From Shewanella gaetbuli (GTDB lineage Bacteria > Pseudomonadota > Gammaproteobacteria > Enterobacterales > Shewanellaceae), in assembly GCF_023284065.1 (NCBI RefSeq), contig NZ_JAKIKP010000001.1:124001-188000 (forward strand): 64,000 nt of DNA, written 5' to 3'. Position numbers and translations under genes: made by a program. This document shows positions 53,116-62,751 of the stretch, in pieces (the stretch's first letter is position 1; every line of letters starts with the position of its first letter). Under the pieces are notes generated by a model that worked only from the letters and a program-made list of their open reading frames with translations, was not told the DNA's origin and did no database searches.

Positions 53116-53583
53116 TTATGCAAACTCTATTGAGTATAGTGAAATATTAAAATTTCCCTGCTGTTTGTTAGCGATTAACCAGCCTACTTTTTCAACATCA
53201 CTAAATTGTAGTTCAGGCCCTGTGTTGATGTCACGTCCACGAAAGCTGAGTTGAAAGTCGCTGGCAATAAATATGTGCTCGGTTACTTGCCCTGCCAAGG
53301 TACTAAATTCAGCCACATAAGCTTCACCATATTTAAGTTGGGCGGTTTTTAATCTGAGTTGATAACGTTTGCCATCACCGTTAACTTTAATGATGCATTG
53401 ATTAACCACTTTTGTTGGTGATGGAATATCACATTGAACCGATGCAAAGCCGCCATTATTCTCTAATGACACTACGCCTGAGAAGATAACATGATCTTTT
53501 TTATGATCAATGCGACTGGATGAGAACCCGCCCATTACCGTGTCATTGTTAATCACAAAGTGGCTGGATTGAGTTAAATTCAT
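53116..53583 (-). CDS. CIA30 family protein
   Basis: The ATG at 53583 has AAGGA 8 bases upstream; the frame to 53616 adds 11 residues. The 155-residue protein contains the CIA30 core: NDTVMGGFSSSR, then FSGVVSLENNGGFASVQCD and RGRDINTGPEL near the C-terminal strands. The family is named after a mitochondrial complex I assembly factor. Bacterial members are small jelly-roll proteins of unknown role, and no complex I genes are here (the cell uses NQR in this region). Likely cytoplasmic; upstream gene of a two-gene unit with the HAD hydrolase. Confidence 0.85.
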   Translation of the reverse strand: MNLTQSSHFVINNDTVMGGFSSSRIDHKKDHVIFSGVVSLENNGGFASVQCDIPSPTKVVNQCIIKVNGDGKRYQLRLKTAQLKYGEAYVAEFSTLAGQVTEHIFIASDFQLSFRGRDINTGPELQFSDVEKVGWLIANKQQGNFNISLYSIEFA

Positions 53584-53623
53584 CTGCTGGTTCCTTATTT
53601 TAGCGATTACTAGCACTTTGGAT

Positions 53624-53657
53624 AAAAAAAGCGACTTACCAGCGGATGATAAGTCGC
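53624..53657 (-). terminator. Terminator of the DUF4397 lipoprotein gene
   Basis: An 8-bp stem (gcgactta at 53631-53638 and taagtcgc at 53650-53657) is followed on the minus strand by seven T. It lies 62 bases past the stop at 53720. Confidence 0.8.
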
Positions 53658-53719
53658 AAAGGTGGCTAAGGTGATGAAATAGCCGTTCTAGCGGATAAAC
53701 CTGAGCTGTGTAACTAAAA

Positions 53720-55093
53720 CTACATTACGGTGAAGTCATCTAACAGGATCACACCAAATGGTGCCCCGCCTCCCATGTTGTCAACCGCTGCCACACCATA
53801 AACGCCAGAAGCATCTAAAGTCACTTCTAATGGACCAATAGCCACTGTTTTCGTGTTAGCAACCGTTACACTTATGGTGTAAGTACCTGGTGCTACACTG
53901 ATGCTGCCAGATGATGCTTTAAATGGAACATCTTCAAGTGCTGGAGTTGCTTCACTAATATCAGCAGAAGCGGTGAGGTAAATATCAACTTCAGGAGCTG
54001 AATAAGCTGCGTGAGTGACAGTGAGTTTGGCTTCAGTGGCAACACGACGAGTGTTTTCCATCAGTACCAATGGCTCAATCATGTTTTCGGTTAATGAACC
54101 TACTGCTAATGCGCTATAGCTCATACCAATCATTAACTCTACTGGTGCTTTGTCAATGACGACTACGCTGTTGTCAGCGTCAGCTGCCACAGTAACAGTA
54201 TGGTCACCTTCGGGAACATTAACATAACCTGCAATTTTGCCAAATTCCAACATATCAACGGCAGGTGAGGTAGCGTCATCTAAGAACACATCTACTGCTG
54301 GAGCGTCTGCTACAGCATGAACGACACGAAGATCACTACCGCTGTTGACATCATTGACGATGACTTGTCCTTCAGGCAGTGCAATATGTAACGCCACTGG
54401 CGACATTCCTGACCAAGTATTTGGGATTGCACTAATGAAGTAATCTTGCATGTCTTCTAAAGTGACAGAGCCTGAATCGTAGACCACATCTTTCATACCT
54501 GCAGCGGTAATGCGAATTTGATAATCTCCGACGGCTAATTCAAGCTGTGGACTTGCATCCATATAGTTTGCCGATAAAGTGGGTGATATTGAGCTAATGT
54601 CAGCATCAGGCGCAGTAACATAAACATCGACTAAACCAACCGAGGGAGTTGCATGTAATACTTGGACTCTGGCATAGCCGCTGGCAATATCTGCTTGGGC
54701 GTTTTCGACCAGTTTAAGCATTAAATTTTCATCGGCGACACTACCCAGTGCGACAGCGGTGTATTCCATCATATCCGCAGCCATTAACTCTGCTTCTAAT
54801 ACGGTTGTGGTAGAACCATCAGGGAGTATTGCATCTACATCAATATCATAAGTGGCTGATGATACTTCTAATAAACCACTCGACATCGCGTAATCAACAC
54901 CGTTTAACAACTCAGCACCATTAGCCATAACATTAACTGCTGGAGCATCGCTGCCAAAATGAATCACCCGCACATGTGATGTTTCGGCTTCAACGACAGG
55001 CGTGTCTTCTATAACAGTGTTGTCGTCATCGTCTGAACAGGCTGTTAAACCAAGTAATGATACGCTTAATAAAATAGGATACATCCGTTTCAT
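53720..55093 (-). CDS. DUF4397 repeat lipoprotein
   Basis: The 457-residue protein has a lipoprotein signal MKRMYPILLSVSLLGLTAC (lipidated C19), then an Asp-rich linker SDDDDN. Four beta-sandwich repeats follow, each beginning with a V.H..S(D)AP.V(D) motif: RVIHFGSDAPAVNV, VQVLHATPSVGLVDVYV, RVVHAVADAPAVDVFLDD and LTVTHAAYSAPEVDIYL. This is the DUF4397 pattern seen in secreted and anchored proteins. An acidic residue after the lipidated Cys (Ser +2, then Asp) does not clearly predict inner or outer membrane. It is a single-gene unit with its own terminator. Role in adhesion or stalk formation is only a guess. Confidence 0.85.
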   Translation of the reverse strand: MKRMYPILLSVSLLGLTACSDDDDNTVIEDTPVVEAETSHVRVIHFGSDAPAVNVMANGAELLNGVDYAMSSGLLEVSSATYDIDVDAILPDGSTTTVLEAELMAADMMEYTAVALGSVADENLMLKLVENAQADIASGYARVQVLHATPSVGLVDVYVTAPDADISSISPTLSANYMDASPQLELAVGDYQIRITAAGMKDVVYDSGSVTLEDMQDYFISAIPNTWSGMSPVALHIALPEGQVIVNDVNSGSDLRVVHAVADAPAVDVFLDDATSPAVDMLEFGKIAGYVNVPEGDHTVTVAADADNSVVVIDKAPVELMIGMSYSALAVGSLTENMIEPLVLMENTRRVATEAKLTVTHAAYSAPEVDIYLTASADISEATPALEDVPFKASSGSISVAPGTYTISVTVANTKTVAIGPLEVTLDASGVYGVAAVDNMGGGAPFGVILLDDFTVM

Positions 55094-55303
55094 TTGAGTT
55101 ATTCCTCATTGAGTAATGTGACGGATTTCTATACGGCGAGATTTTTTTTATAGTTCAAAAAAAAAGTCACTTTGTTGCAAAAAAGTAGTGATTAAACATT
55201 ATGGCTTTGTTTTTAATAGATTTAATTTTTAAAAATGTGTAGTTGAGAGTTTGGCCAATAAGACCTATGATGCAGTTATTATGAAACTTTGTAGCTGAAA
55301 ATT

Positions 55304-56419
55304 TTGATATCAACTCCACTGAACAGCCAAAAAGAGTACCGTGTAGCCACAATAAACTTGTTTAATTTTATGGCACCACCCAATGCCTTTTATGACTTTG
55401 AAAACATTTATACGGCTAAACAATGGCAAAAAAAGTGTGCTTGGATAACGGCATTTTTAACCGATAATCAGCCTGATATTGTGGGCTTTCAAGAAGTGTT
55501 CAGCCCTGATGAATTAACAGCACTAACTCAGGCAGCAGGATATCCTTATTTTGCGGTGTTAGACCATCCCGAAGTGGAAGACGACTTTATTTATCGCCAC
55601 CCAGTTGTGGCCTTAGCCTCTAAATATCCCATTACCGATATCGCAAATGTACAAGCCGATGCTCAAGTCTGTGATGCATTAGGGTTAAGCCAATTTGATT
55701 TTAGTCGCCAGCCTCTTAGAGTGACGGTTAATTTACCTCAATTTGGCTTATGTGACTGTTATGTTATTCATTTAAAGTCTAAGCGCAGTGGTTTTACAGT
55801 TGATGACTTAACTGATACAGGAACTACTGGGGCTGCAGATTTTGTGTCTAGGCAAGTTTTAGGGCGTTGGGCGTCGAGTTTACAAAGGGGGAATGAAGCC
55901 AGTTTGCTTTGCCATCAGATGCTGCAAAGGCGTTTTAAAAGCGGCAATCCATTTCTACTGATGGGCGACTTTAATGACCAACTTCACAGTGACTTACTGG
56001 CAGCATTTCATCAAAGTTTAAGGGTTTATCGTAGCGATATTACCGATCAAAATTTGGCGATGTTAAACGAGAAAGCATTACTTGCTCAGCTTAATCAATG
56101 TTTAATTTTTGATAGTTATGAGCTGTATAAAGCCACTAAAAAATCTAACCATACTTTAGCGGCTGATGAATTTGATTCGGTTTGTGATAGCGAAATAATG
56201 CCGCCAACAGTAAGACCAGCCACCCATTATTATGGTAGCGAAGGGTCGGTGTTAGATTACATTTTAGTGTCGAGTGAGTTTGACCCTAAACAGTTGGCAA
56301 ACTTAGCCCATATTGAGCAGTATCAAACCTTTGACCGACATTTAGTTCGCCCTGATTATGAACGAGATAGTGATAGTACTGATCACGCTCCTGTTATGAT
56401 GACCTTTAAGGTGAGGTAG
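55304..56419 (+). CDS. Endonuclease/exonuclease/phosphatase family protein
   Basis: The frame opens after a stop at 55292, and the only usable start that keeps the first beta strand (RVATINLFNF) is TTG at 55304. No clear ribosome site is visible, so expression or the exact start is uncertain. The 371-residue protein has the EEP-fold motifs IVGFQEV (metal Glu), HLKSKRSG, LLMGDFNDQ (Asp-x-Asn), and the C-terminal STDHAPVMM with the catalytic His. It lacks a signal peptide, pointing to a cytoplasmic enzyme that cleaves nucleic acid or a phosphoester metabolite. It is convergent with the aminopeptidase gene, 35 bases away. Confidence 0.8.
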   Translation: MISTPLNSQKEYRVATINLFNFMAPPNAFYDFENIYTAKQWQKKCAWITAFLTDNQPDIVGFQEVFSPDELTALTQAAGYPYFAVLDHPEVEDDFIYRHPVVALASKYPITDIANVQADAQVCDALGLSQFDFSRQPLRVTVNLPQFGLCDCYVIHLKSKRSGFTVDDLTDTGTTGAADFVSRQVLGRWASSLQRGNEASLLCHQMLQRRFKSGNPFLLMGDFNDQLHSDLLAAFHQSLRVYRSDITDQNLAMLNEKALLAQLNQCLIFDSYELYKATKKSNHTLAADEFDSVCDSEIMPPTVRPATHYYGSEGSVLDYILVSSEFDPKQLANLAHIEQYQTFDRHLVRPDYERDSDSTDHAPVMMTFKVR

Positions 56420-56437
56420 CCGAATATCAGGCTACCT
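56414..56437. terminator. Weak hairpin between convergent genes
   Basis: An 8-bp stem aggtagcc (56414-56421)/ggctacct (56430-56437) overlaps the end of the EEP gene. A T-run comes only 13 bases later, so terminator function is doubtful. Confidence 0.4.
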
Positions 56438-56454
56438 AGGGCATTATTAATTTT

Positions 56455-59124
56455 TTAACCTTCAACCTTGGCTTTTATCTTCAGGCAGCGGTACTCATGT
56501 TGTCTTGTTTCTAACAGTGCTCGGCGGGTGAGTTTTGATAGCCCTGTTTGTCTGTTTAATACTTCATCAAGTAAGTCAATATTGTCTTGGCTACAGGCTT
56601 GCGGCAGAAGCGCCTTGGTATAGGCTCGCATAAATACAGGGCCTTTATTATCCAGCTCACTCAAGCGGCTCAAACGTTGTTCTGCAGTTGCTAAATTCAG
56701 TAAGGTTTGCTCTGAAGGGTAGAGGTTATTCATTGCAACACGCAGTTTAGAAAACGGTATTGATTGATCAAACTCAATCGTATTTAACCATTGGCGTTTA
56801 AGCTGTGCCTGTGGGCGAATCACTTCTGCTGCAATTGCTGATTTTTCACCAGCATCTGAACTGTCACCTAATTTCTCATCTTGTAATAACTCATAGGCAT
56901 TTGCATAGTCATGTCTATTAAGCTGCTTGATAATATTCCAGCGTAAATCTTGATCTAGGGTGAGCCCTTTAATGGTACTTTTACCGATTAATAATTGCTG
57001 TAAGTGGAATAGAGCATCAGCTTGAGAGGAAAAACTGACATACGCATCAAACCAACGGCGTTGAAAATCACTATTTTGATGTTGCTCCATAGCCATTCGT
57101 AAGCTCATTTGGCTGAGTGCTCGGCTGACTTTTTCGCTGTATTCTTTGTGGTTGGGTTGCATTAAATTAAGTACTTTTTGAGCGCGGTGAAGGTTGCCTA
57201 TTACTTGCCCTAAAATGGTGTAATCTTGTTCTAAAGGCGCGTTAATTAATGCAACATTAATAAAGTCATTAATAGGGGCTTTGCCTTGTACCACACTGTC
57301 CCAAATACTTTGCCATAACATTGAACGTAATAATGGGTCATGTACTTTGTTTAATGCTTGTTTTGCAGTATCCATTGAGCGTTGATCCAGGTCGACTTTT
57401 ACAAAGCCCCAATCATCTAGGTTGGGGTAAACTAAGTCAGGGCAGTTAGCGCCCACTAACTCGCTAACTTCTGTTTTAGCGCCTTTATAGGTGACAATAG
57501 CTGACTTTTGTTTTTCGACACTATATGGGCGTTGATAAAATAAGCCGACTTTCACTTTTTGCTCACGAAGGGTGGGGTAATCTTCATTGACCGCATGTTG
57601 AATGATAGCAAACTCGGTAATGCGGTCGTTGTCACATTGGTACTGAGCTTGGATACTATTGACCCCGGCTTGATATAACCATTCTTGAGTCCACTGTTTA
57701 AGATCTCGCTGGCTGGTTTGGGCTAAGCTATTGATAAAGTCTTCAAGTTGAGCATTTTGATAACGATATTGGGTAAGGTAATTTTTCACCCCTTGTCGAA
57801 AGGTTTCTGCGCCTAGCAAGTGTTGTAATTGGCGTAATGTCGATGCGCCTTTTTGATAGGTAATAGCGTCAATATTATCAAATGCATTTTGGGTGGTAGC
57901 CACTGGGACTTCAATGGGGTGAGTGGTGACTAACGAGTCAAGTTCATAGGCTCGTTGTTTGCCTGAGGCATAAAAAGTACGCCAAGCATGAGTAAATTCA
58001 GTGGCTTTAGCGGTGGCTTCTGTGCCCATAAAGGCGGCAAAACTTTCGTTTAACCATAAGCCATTCCACCACTTCATGGTCACAAGGTTACCAAACCATT
58101 GGTGAGCCATTTCATGCATAATGACGCCAGCTAGGCGCTCTTTTTGCGATGCGGTCATAGCGGCATCGAATAAAAATCTGTCTTCAGAGTAGGTAATGGC
58201 TGCGGCATTTTCCATCGCGCCGTACAGAAAGTCCGGCACTAATACTTGGTCATATTTGGCGAACGGATATGGCACCCCAAAATAGCGCTCAAAGAAAACT
58301 AAACCTTGCTTAGTGTAGGTAAACCAATCCTCTGGTGTGACTTGCTGACTCACCGATTGGCGTGAAAAAAGTCGCATTGGGTAAGGGCCGCTGTTGTCTT
58401 CCCAAACATGGTATGGCCCGGCATGCAGTGAAAAATTATAGGGACTTAACTTTGGTGATTGTGGAAATACCCATAAGTTTTCGTCACCCATCGGCGTGAT
58501 TTGGCTTTCGCGCATGGCGCTGATCACCTGCCAGTCTTTGGGGGCATATACATTGAGTTGATAAGTGGCTTTGATATCGGGTTGGTCAAATACGGCAAAC
58601 ATTTGCTGCGCCGCTGCAGGCTCAAAATGAGAATAAAGATAAACTTGGCCGTCTACTGGGTCGACAAATCGATGAAGCCCTTCGCCATTGGTGCTGTGCT
58701 GACGGGAAAACTCAACTTCAATGGTATTTCGGCCAGAGTTAAGTAAGGCAGGGTTAATGGTGATATAACTGCCGTTGTAGTTAGGGTAAATTTTACTGCC
58801 ATTAATCAGCATTGAGTGGATATTGGCTTGATTTAAGTCGAGGGTGAAGTGGTCGGTTTTGCCTGTAAGATCAAAATTTACCACTGACTTGGCTCGAAAT
58901 AGACTTTGCTGAGATAAGTAAAAGCTTAATTGGTAATCAACATTAGTGATCACGCTTGCACGTGCATTCGCTTGGTATTGGCTAATATAGGGTGAGTTAT
59001 CTCGTTGAGTCGCTTGAGATGATGGAGTACTTGAGCACCCAGAAATGCTCCCTGACACTAAACATAGACCGGCTAATGAGACTAATAAGCTTTGCAACAA
59101 CTTCACAGCAGTTTTCCCTAACAA
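56455..59124 (-). CDS. M1 family aminopeptidase lipoprotein (PepN-like)
   Basis: The 889-residue protein has a lipoprotein signal with the lipobox ending at C30 (SISGC). The M1 N-terminal beta domain follows, then the substrate-binding GAMEN at 302-306 and the zinc motif HEMAH (H337, E338, H341) with third ligand E360 in LWLNESFA. The long helical C-terminal part is of the ERAP1/PepN-like kind. All catalytic residues are present. The lipid anchor sets it apart from cytoplasmic PepN and suggests a periplasmic or surface exopeptidase trimming peptides, which fits the secreted proteases elsewhere in the window. A MITE-like repeat (59134-59233) lies just upstream, near its promoter. Confidence 0.93.
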   Translation of the reverse strand: MLGKTAVKLLQSLLVSLAGLCLVSGSISGCSSTPSSQATQRDNSPYISQYQANARASVITNVDYQLSFYLSQQSLFRAKSVVNFDLTGKTDHFTLDLNQANIHSMLINGSKIYPNYNGSYITINPALLNSGRNTIEVEFSRQHSTNGEGLHRFVDPVDGQVYLYSHFEPAAAQQMFAVFDQPDIKATYQLNVYAPKDWQVISAMRESQITPMGDENLWVFPQSPKLSPYNFSLHAGPYHVWEDNSGPYPMRLFSRQSVSQQVTPEDWFTYTKQGLVFFERYFGVPYPFAKYDQVLVPDFLYGAMENAAAITYSEDRFLFDAAMTASQKERLAGVIMHEMAHQWFGNLVTMKWWNGLWLNESFAAFMGTEATAKATEFTHAWRTFYASGKQRAYELDSLVTTHPIEVPVATTQNAFDNIDAITYQKGASTLRQLQHLLGAETFRQGVKNYLTQYRYQNAQLEDFINSLAQTSQRDLKQWTQEWLYQAGVNSIQAQYQCDNDRITEFAIIQHAVNEDYPTLREQKVKVGLFYQRPYSVEKQKSAIVTYKGAKTEVSELVGANCPDLVYPNLDDWGFVKVDLDQRSMDTAKQALNKVHDPLLRSMLWQSIWDSVVQGKAPINDFINVALINAPLEQDYTILGQVIGNLHRAQKVLNLMQPNHKEYSEKVSRALSQMSLRMAMEQHQNSDFQRRWFDAYVSFSSQADALFHLQQLLIGKSTIKGLTLDQDLRWNIIKQLNRHDYANAYELLQDEKLGDSSDAGEKSAIAAEVIRPQAQLKRQWLNTIEFDQSIPFSKLRVAMNNLYPSEQTLLNLATAEQRLSRLSELDNKGPVFMRAYTKALLPQACSQDNIDLLDEVLNRQTGLSKLTRRALLETRQHEYRCLKIKAKVEG

Positions 59125-59133
59125 TATTAAATA

Positions 59134-59233
59134 ATACCAATCGTTAATAAATAACTGCTTATCGAAAAATCTGCCTTGTTCTCAAGCATTTTTCCTACGC
59201 TATTTTTACTCACTTATTTATCGTGATGGGTAT
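59134..59233. repeat. MITE-like dispersed repeat (short copy)
   Basis: The ends ataccaatcgttaataaat and atttatcgtgatgggtat are inverted repeats, imperfect but extended. The internal part (ctgcttatcgaaaaatctgc to ttcctacgctattttt) matches the right half of the element at 23986-24146. The left half of that element is missing here, making a 100-bp deletion form. It lies between the divergent-facing upstream side of the aminopeptidase gene and the lpoB terminator. Confidence 0.65.
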
Positions 59234-59245
59234 AGTAGTACAATA

Positions 59246-59271
59246 CAAAAAGCCGACAAGAATGTCGGCTT
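59246..59271 (-). terminator. Terminator of the COG3014-lpoB operon
   Basis: A 9-bp stem aagccgaca (59250-59258)/tgtcggctt (59263-59271) with loop agaa is followed on the minus strand by a T-run (tttttg). It is 20 bases beyond the lpoB stop. Confidence 0.85.
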
Positions 59272-59290
59272 AACGTTAATGGCAATTAAG

Positions 59291-59884
59291 TTACAGACCT
59301 AAAAACGATTTTGACTTACTTTTGCGAATCTCTTTTTCTTCAGACCACTCAAGTAATCCTGTTTCTAAATCCATTAAGCGCATGGTCATTTTATAGTAAA
59401 CATCTTTAGTACTGCCATCTTGCTTCACAATACTAGATAAGTTGCCATACAGCATGTACTGAGCGCCAACTTGACGGCCAAACTTAATTGCGGTCGATGG
59501 GTCTACCATACCTGCATTGTTTTGATAATCTAGCTGTTTACGAACGGCATCAACTCTTGTCATATCAATAAAACGGAATTTACCTGAGCGCAAAAGTTTA
59601 TTACTAATGGTGTCAGTAATTGATTCTGTATCGATATGTTCTGAAGTTTTATTTTTAATTTTATCGACAAAAATAATCGGGCGATCGTTTTGAGTCATGG
59701 CCACAACAGGAGGGAAAGTTAGCATGCTATCAACCATTTTAGCAGAAATAGCCTGTAAGTCGGTTGAACCAAAGTTCTCATTAACGGTTTCAACCTCAGT
59801 CGCATCGCCATATTCGACTTTGGATTGACATGCTGATAGCCCCAGTACGGCCGTTAGAATAAATATTAGTTTCATTGGTTTCAT
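59291..59884 (-). CDS. lpoB: Penicillin-binding protein activator LpoB
   Basis: The ATG at 59884 gives MKPMKLIFILTAVLGLSAC with lipidated C19. The open frame extends nine residues upstream, with ATGs at 59896 and a weak site. The 197-residue lipoprotein has a short Glu/Thr-rich linker, then the LpoB fold: PPVVAMTQNDRPIIFVDKIKN, TDTISNKLLRSGKFRFIDMTR, FGRQVGAQYMLYGNLSSI and LMDLETGLLEWSEEKEIRKS. LpoB spans from the outer membrane to stimulate PBP1B in peptidoglycan synthesis. The COG3014-type gene lies directly upstream with a 27-base gap. The ycfL partner seen in several relatives is not found here. Confidence 0.9.
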   Translation of the reverse strand: MKPMKLIFILTAVLGLSACQSKVEYGDATEVETVNENFGSTDLQAISAKMVDSMLTFPPVVAMTQNDRPIIFVDKIKNKTSEHIDTESITDTISNKLLRSGKFRFIDMTRVDAVRKQLDYQNNAGMVDPSTAIKFGRQVGAQYMLYGNLSSIVKQDGSTKDVYYKMTMRLMDLETGLLEWSEEKEIRKSKSKSFLGL

Positions 59885-59911
59885 AATCAATTCCATTAGT
59901 TGATGGTGCAA

Positions 59912-61303
59912 TTAGAGGATTATTGAATAAAAACGGGTACGATTACCAGTATCTATAATCCAAATTAAAGTTGTTTTGTTATTTTTAACGTCAATTGAAG
60001 TATTTTGTCTATTTTCTAAGCTGATATTGTAAGTTCCAGCATTAACATATTGGCGTGCAATCTGTACTTGGCTAGGCAAGGTTAACCAACTTCGCCTATC
60101 GGCTTGTTCCGTTATAACGTTAAAAAGCTGCATAGCAATAGCACCTGCATCAATTTGATCGCGCCTACGTTTTGACTCACTGCGCACGCTTTGCGCCATT
60201 TCAGCTTTGGCGTAGGTTCGTAATGCTTGCCTTACCAATGCAGCCGGTAAATCTTCTTTTAAGGCATTAACGGCTAAAGCATCAATATTGGCCAGAGGCT
60301 GCGCTTTAAGAACCGTGCCAAGCCCTTGTATCTGGATTGGTGGCACATTATTGAGCCTTTGTGGATATGTGGCTAAAGAAACGGTTTGCCAATTGCCGTC
60401 AATGGTAAAAGGTACCGTTAAACTTTGCTTTTCGATGGCAAAGCCTTTTTCGATAATCATTACTACCTGACCTTGGTCTTTTTTAGGTAATACAGCCTCA
60501 CCCCATTTACGTTTAAATTCATTATATTGCGGCATCGACAATTGCTTAGCTAAGCGGACTAAATCTTTTTGTAAATAAGGGTTGTCTGGGGTGATTTGGG
60601 CAGCTTTACGGTAGTCAATAAATGCATCATTGGGTTCGCCTAATAACTCATATAATAACCCTGTGGTGTAATAGCTATAGGCATTTAAAAATGAGCTACT
60701 GACTGAACCTGTTGTCTTACCTAACTTATCTATTTCGGCATCAACAGTGCCATTGGCCATGGCTTGAACGGATTTTTGTGACTTTTGGTAGCGTTCTTGC
60801 TCACTACTTTGCAATTCGTTACTGCGCCTCACTTCAACTAATGCCCCTTGAGCATCACCAGAAAACAGATAATTAAATGCTTGATACTGATGAAGCATAA
60901 TGCGTTCGTAGCCTGGACCTCGGTAGGGAATGGCATTGTCATTTAACACTAAGCTACTTGCTTGAGCACTCATGTCGGTGATACTCACTTTCGCTTTGTC
61001 ATCAAAGGCTTGGTATGCCTCTATGGCTTGGTCAAAGTAAGTTTTGCTTTGGGTGAAATCACCATTTATTTGTGCCATTCGACCTGACTCTTGTGCGTAA
61101 AGTAGGCCGTCATTGGAGTCTATTTCATTGGCTATTTCAGTGAGGTTGAGTTGTGCTGTAGGACTATTTAATTGCTGCTTATAAGGGGCTATTTGCGAAG
61201 GGTAATTAATGAATATGCTATTAAAAGCACAACCAGACAATGACATACACAGTACAAGACTGCTAAACAACTTACTGATATGAGGCAATGTGTTCCATGT
61301 CAT
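59912..61303 (-). CDS. COG3014-type lipoprotein with TPR-like repeats
   Basis: The ATG at 61303 (MTWNTLPHISKLFSSLVLCM) leads to a lipobox with C25 (SLSGC); the frame to 61327 adds eight residues. The 463-residue protein has TPR-like helical pairs around GRMAQINGDFTQSKTYFDQA, GYERIMLHQYQAFNYLFSGD and AFIDYRKAAQITPDNPYLQK. A C-terminal beta region follows with GFAIEKQSLTVPF and FNVITEQADRR. This matches the uncharacterised COG3014 family that travels with LpoB. It stops 27 bases before the lpoB ATG, so one transcript is likely. A role in cell-wall synthesis is inferred from the linkage only. Confidence 0.85.
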   Translation of the reverse strand: MTWNTLPHISKLFSSLVLCMSLSGCAFNSIFINYPSQIAPYKQQLNSPTAQLNLTEIANEIDSNDGLLYAQESGRMAQINGDFTQSKTYFDQAIEAYQAFDDKAKVSITDMSAQASSLVLNDNAIPYRGPGYERIMLHQYQAFNYLFSGDAQGALVEVRRSNELQSSEQERYQKSQKSVQAMANGTVDAEIDKLGKTTGSVSSSFLNAYSYYTTGLLYELLGEPNDAFIDYRKAAQITPDNPYLQKDLVRLAKQLSMPQYNEFKRKWGEAVLPKKDQGQVVMIIEKGFAIEKQSLTVPFTIDGNWQTVSLATYPQRLNNVPPIQIQGLGTVLKAQPLANIDALAVNALKEDLPAALVRQALRTYAKAEMAQSVRSESKRRRDQIDAGAIAMQLFNVITEQADRRSWLTLPSQVQIARQYVNAGTYNISLENRQNTSIDVKNNKTTLIWIIDTGNRTRFYSIIL

Positions 61304-61412
61304 TGTATTGTCACCACTGGGTAGCAAAATATTATGTTAGTTGAGCTTGTTTAGTTAAGAGCCTTATCTTGAACTATTAACGTAATCCCAACAAGTTTGC
61401 ATAAGGTTTTTA

Positions 61413-61625
61413 TTAATAATGCGGTGGTGGAGTTTCTTCTGCTTGAGATGCCATGTTGCTTGGCTCTATCGCTTGTAGTTTATTGACCATTAACATTATT
61501 TGATGTTGTTGACGCGCAACAAGATCATTCAATGCAATCACTTGCTGATTTAATTCTTCTAGGGTTAATTCTTGAAATGAAATTTTGGTTTCTAAATCAT
61601 CAATTTTATTCAACAGTTGTTCCAT
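61413..61625 (-). CDS. slyX: SlyX family protein
   Basis: The ATG at 61625 ([20 protein letters not shown]) has GAGGT 5-6 bases upstream; the frame to 61658 overlaps the preceding gene's end. The 70-residue protein is almost entirely a coiled coil with heptads ([20 protein letters not shown]) and ends in PPPHY, the SlyX hallmark. It follows the WD40 lipoprotein gene by 20 bases and sits near the FKBP gene, a linkage also seen for slyX in E. coli. Function is unknown despite wide conservation. Confidence 0.9.
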   Translation of the reverse strand: MEQLLNKIDDLETKISFQELTLEELNQQVIALNDLVARQQHQIMLMVNKLQAIEPSNMASQAEETPPPHY

Positions 61626-61645
61626 TGATACCTCTAAATATACGG

Positions 61646-62596
61646 TTATAGATCCCAAGACTCTATTAATCCTTGGCTGCTCACACTACTTACGTTGCTC
61701 AAGGTGGGCTGGGCAACAGAGTATACTACAGCGCCACGGTTTTGGCTGTTTTTGGTGACGTTTACTTGCCATCGTTTTAAGCGCTCACCAGAATTGACTT
61801 GCCATAAAAAAACTTCTTTAGAAGGGGTACCGGTTAATAATTGCTGATTATTGTTTACAAATCGACTGGCCGTGAATGTCATTTGGCGACGATTTATTTT
61901 TAGCTGGCTAAATTTTTCACCACTAGTTGATAACCAAATAAAGCCGTTGCCAGTGATATCCCCTGCAAAACTGTACTGTCCGTCGTCGCTTAAAGCAACT
62001 TTGGTGATCCGAGAGTTTAATTGCCAGCTATGGATAGGTTGCCCTGTTTGCGCATGCCATAACTTTACTTGGCCATTGTTGTCACCACTTAGGGCAACTT
62101 TGCCGTCATCAGATATTGCGACACTATTGACTTTTTCAGTGTGGCCCAAAAACTGAATCAGTCCTTTATCGGGTAATAAAGACATCACTGAGCCATCGGC
62201 TAAACCAATAAGGGTGTGGCTATTATTGGCAATCGCCACACTTTGAGCGTAAGAGGGTAATGACCACCAACCAATAGACTCCCCGCTGTTAATATCCCAA
62301 ATTGCAATTGAGTCATGTGAAAGTGTTGCGGCAAATAGGTTGTTATTGGAAATGGCGGTATCGAATACATTACTGTTATTTTCATTACCATGTATCCATT
62401 GGTAGCGTATTTCATGGTGCTCAAGCGACCACAGCTGGACACCATTGTTGGCGGTGCTGATTAAGGCTAACTGACCGTCTTGTGATAACGTCGCGCTATA
62501 GCTTGCATCCGTAGTGAGTACGGTGATTTTATCTGCTTTAGGTTGACAAGAAAAAAGGCAAATAGAGCAAAAAATCAGCATAAGCACTTTTATCAT
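61646..62596 (-). CDS. WD40-repeat lipoprotein
   Basis: The ATG at 62596 has AAGGAGC 7 bases upstream and gives [17 protein letters not shown] with lipidated C17; the open frame extends nine residues further. The 316-residue protein shows WD-like blades, for example [45 protein letters not shown] and IESWDL at the end, giving a probable seven-bladed propeller. It is first in a two-gene unit with slyX and is divergent from the FKBP gene. Likely a periplasmic or outer-membrane scaffold; no partner is identified. Confidence 0.85.
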   Translation of the reverse strand: MIKVLMLIFCSICLFSCQPKADKITVLTTDASYSATLSQDGQLALISTANNGVQLWSLEHHEIRYQWIHGNENNSNVFDTAISNNNLFAATLSHDSIAIWDINSGESIGWWSLPSYAQSVAIANNSHTLIGLADGSVMSLLPDKGLIQFLGHTEKVNSVAISDDGKVALSGDNNGQVKLWHAQTGQPIHSWQLNSRITKVALSDDGQYSFAGDITGNGFIWLSTSGEKFSQLKINRRQMTFTASRFVNNNQQLLTGTPSKEVFLWQVNSGERLKRWQVNVTKNSQNRGAVVYSVAQPTLSNVSSVSSQGLIESWDL

Positions 62597-62751
62597 GAAC
62601 TTGCTCCTTGAAAAGTTGTCCATATAGAGTTGAACCTAATGGTATATCATAAACAGTTAGTATAAAGTGGCTTATTAACATTAGCCTAATTGTCTGACAA
62701 CTGACAGTTAGAAGCATATTGTAACCACTAAGGGATCCTGAGGAAGCTTTA

